Positions 44,257 through 45,226 of a DNA stretch of 45,226 bases are shown here, piece after piece. A program made the position numbers and the translations under genes. Where the stretch lies: assembly GCF_008042035.1 (NCBI RefSeq), contig NZ_RDBL01000027.1, forward strand, positions 56,091 through 101,316, in the 5' to 3' direction. The notes under the pieces are model-generated. The model was given only the letters and a program-made list of their open reading frames with translations, had not been told where the DNA came from and made no database searches. This DNA is from Streptomyces sp. col6. GTDB lineage: Bacteria > Actinomycetota > Actinomycetes > Streptomycetales > Streptomycetaceae. The number at the start of each line of letters is the position of its first letter. The first letter of the stretch is position 1.

Positions 44257-44613
44257 TCAGTTCTGTGTGGTTTCGTCGTAGTCCCGCCCCGCCTGCAGAC
44301 GACGCGTCAGCCGCATCGCCCCGGGCACCATCGCCTGCACCACCAATCGCGCCGCGAGCAAGGCCCCGGCCCTCTCACCGGCCGCCCGCTCCAGGAGGAC
44401 CCGGAGCCACCGGTCGCTGTGCGCACGCCCCTGGGTCCGGTCGCGGCGCCCGAGTTCGGCCAGCACCCCCTGCAGGCCACCCGTCGCCATGGTGTCGGTG
44501 AGCGGGACGCTGCTCGCGCGCAGCCAGCCCAGCACCGTTGCCGTATGGCCCGGCTTGGCGCAGACGACGTCCCACTCGGCGTTCAGCGACTCAAAAGCCC
44601 GTGTTCCATTCAC
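44257..44613 (-). pseudogene. Conserved Streptomyces hypothetical protein, C-terminally truncated
   Basis: 118 residues from a GTG at 44613 with GGGAG six bases upstream. The pattern WDVVCAKPGHTATVLGWLRA, QGVLAELGRRDRTQGRAHSD and ALLAARLVVQAMVPGAMRLT matches a helical protein family of unknown function that I remember as longer (about 200-250 residues) and continuing after GRDYDET. Here it stops at TTQN, 60 bases from the edge of the DinB repeat. Truncation by the event that brought in the repeat is likely. Confidence 0.6.
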
Positions 44614-44639
44614 GACAGCTCCCGTTCAGGTGATGCCGT

Positions 44640-44912
44640 GAATGTTTCTCAGACCCCCCGACCCAATCGCTGACCCAAACCCCCGAATGCGCAGGTCAGA
44701 CGGTTGTCCAAACGCTGACCCCGGCGCCAGGGCAGGACCCGACCGCGAGCGTCAGCGCGGGGGCAGTGCCAGGTCAGCGGCCTTGGTGCAGGCGCGGCGC
44801 GCCGATGGTCGGGGTCCGCACGCTGGAAAGCGGCGTTGGCGGCAGGGCTCGCCGACCCCGACGATTGAGCCTTGTTGGACCTGACGCGAACGGAAGGCTG
44901 TCTCGTGGCCGT
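44640..44912. other. Stretch without a recognisable gene
   Basis: Contains CGCTGACCC twice (near 44670 and 44714), plus inverted GTCAGCG forms near 44750 and 44773. No coding frame stands out. The repeats may be a regulatory site for one of the flanking genes. Confidence 0.35.
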
Positions 44913-45179
44913 TCAGCTTCGGCGCTCGATGAGGCGGACAAGGGATTCTGTGGGCCGGCAGAGCCACTGCAGGAGCGGGTTGGTGACGACGAAGTAGTGA
45001 ATGCTGACCCGGCCATGCTCCTTGTCCAGGATCTGCGTGGCCTCATCGCGGTAGATGTAGCGGAGATAGCGGCGGCGGATCGGCTCTCCCGCTATCAGCA
45101 GTACTGGTGAGGCGACAATGAGGGCCAGCGGGACCAGGACTCTCGCGATCGTGAGCTTGGCTCTCTCCTCATAGTGCAT
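44913..45179 (-). CDS. Small membrane protein of unknown function
   Basis: 88 residues from ATG 45179. One hydrophobic segment near the N-terminus (ARVLVPLALIVASPVLLIAG) is followed by RRRYLRYIYRDEATQILDKE, so the C-terminus should be cytosolic. No recognised domain. The ribosome site is weak and the gene has no obvious partner within the window. Confidence 0.55.
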   Translation of the reverse strand: MHYEERAKLTIARVLVPLALIVASPVLLIAGEPIRRRYLRYIYRDEATQILDKEHGRVSIHYFVVTNPLLQWLCRPTESLVRLIERRS

Positions 45180-45226
45180 GCGTCCAGTGTCGGGTGCCGG
45201 GACTGGTGCGGGAAGGAATCAGCTGG

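Noticed and set aside
44660..44785. CGCTGACCC repeats considered as plasmid iterons
   Set aside because: Only two direct copies plus scattered inverted forms, with no Rep gene nearby.
1..45226. tRNA, rRNA or CRISPR arrays
   Set aside because: No cloverleaf, rRNA-like segment or regularly spaced repeat was seen on reading.

Overview
The window looks like actinobacterial DNA, most likely Streptomyces. GC is high nearly throughout, GTG and TTG starts are common, and the gene families are typical of that genus: SpoIIE-type phosphatases, MmyB-like XRE regulators, DUF5937/ArsR regulators, CsbD, RHS/LamG giant secreted proteins and DUF4157 proteins. At least eight degraded transposase genes (IS5, IS481, IS630, IS3 and Tn3 families), many truncated or frameshifted genes and one 587-bp duplication suggest an unstable accessory region such as a chromosome arm or large plasmid. 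That placement is inference.

Layout. 0-5 kb: a broken STAS gene, a secreted GDSL esterase, a secreted seven-blade YVTN propeller with a DUF11 tail, a degraded XRE/TPR regulator and a membrane protein. 5-8.8 kb: IS relics, then a divergent MFS exporter/XRE regulator pair with a 17-bp palindrome at the exporter start. 9.2-14.3 kb: a signalling cluster of two SpoIIE-type phosphatases, a cobalamin-binding protein, a STAS protein and a MarR regulator; three of the genes overlap by ATGA. 14.3-18.2 kb: phytase-like, IS630, IS5 and aldo-keto reductase relics around a DinB-like gene and a DUF5937/ArsR regulator. 18.3-30 kb: a LamG protein, a 2152-residue RHS polymorphic toxin with an AT-richer C-terminal tip, a candidate membrane immunity protein and two strong hairpins. 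30-35.7 kb: DUF6584, a nearly intact IS5 element, a chimeric ferric-reductase/NlpC ORF, and a divergent two-component system with a striking repeat operator. 35.8-39.2 kb: CsbD and a tiny hydrophobic protein, a broken SMI1/KNR4 gene, and a DHFR-like/ArsR-SRPBCC operon. 39.3-45.2 kb: a Tn3 relic, a broken DUF4157 protein, an IS3 relic, an MFS exporter, the second DinB copy, a truncated conserved protein and a small membrane protein.

Most notable system: the operon at 10.58-13.74 kb, extended by the MarR gene to 14.29 kb. Its cobalamin-binding protein carries W-x9-E-H in the helical cap and E-x-H in the B12 fold, the signature of CarH-type light-sensing adenosylcobalamin receptors. It has no DNA-binding domain; instead it sits between a PAS/GAF/PP2C phosphatase and a STAS anti-anti-sigma protein. 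This suggests, as inference, a B12-based light or cobalamin input to a partner-switching cascade, with a MarR protein as a possible transcriptional output. The nearby upstream phosphatase carries Asp to Asn in a metal-binding motif and may be an impaired or regulatory paralogue.

Second most notable: the RHS tip (about 274 residues, four cysteines, unlike any toxin family I can name) and the four-helix membrane protein that starts one base after it. This is a candidate new toxin-immunity pair.
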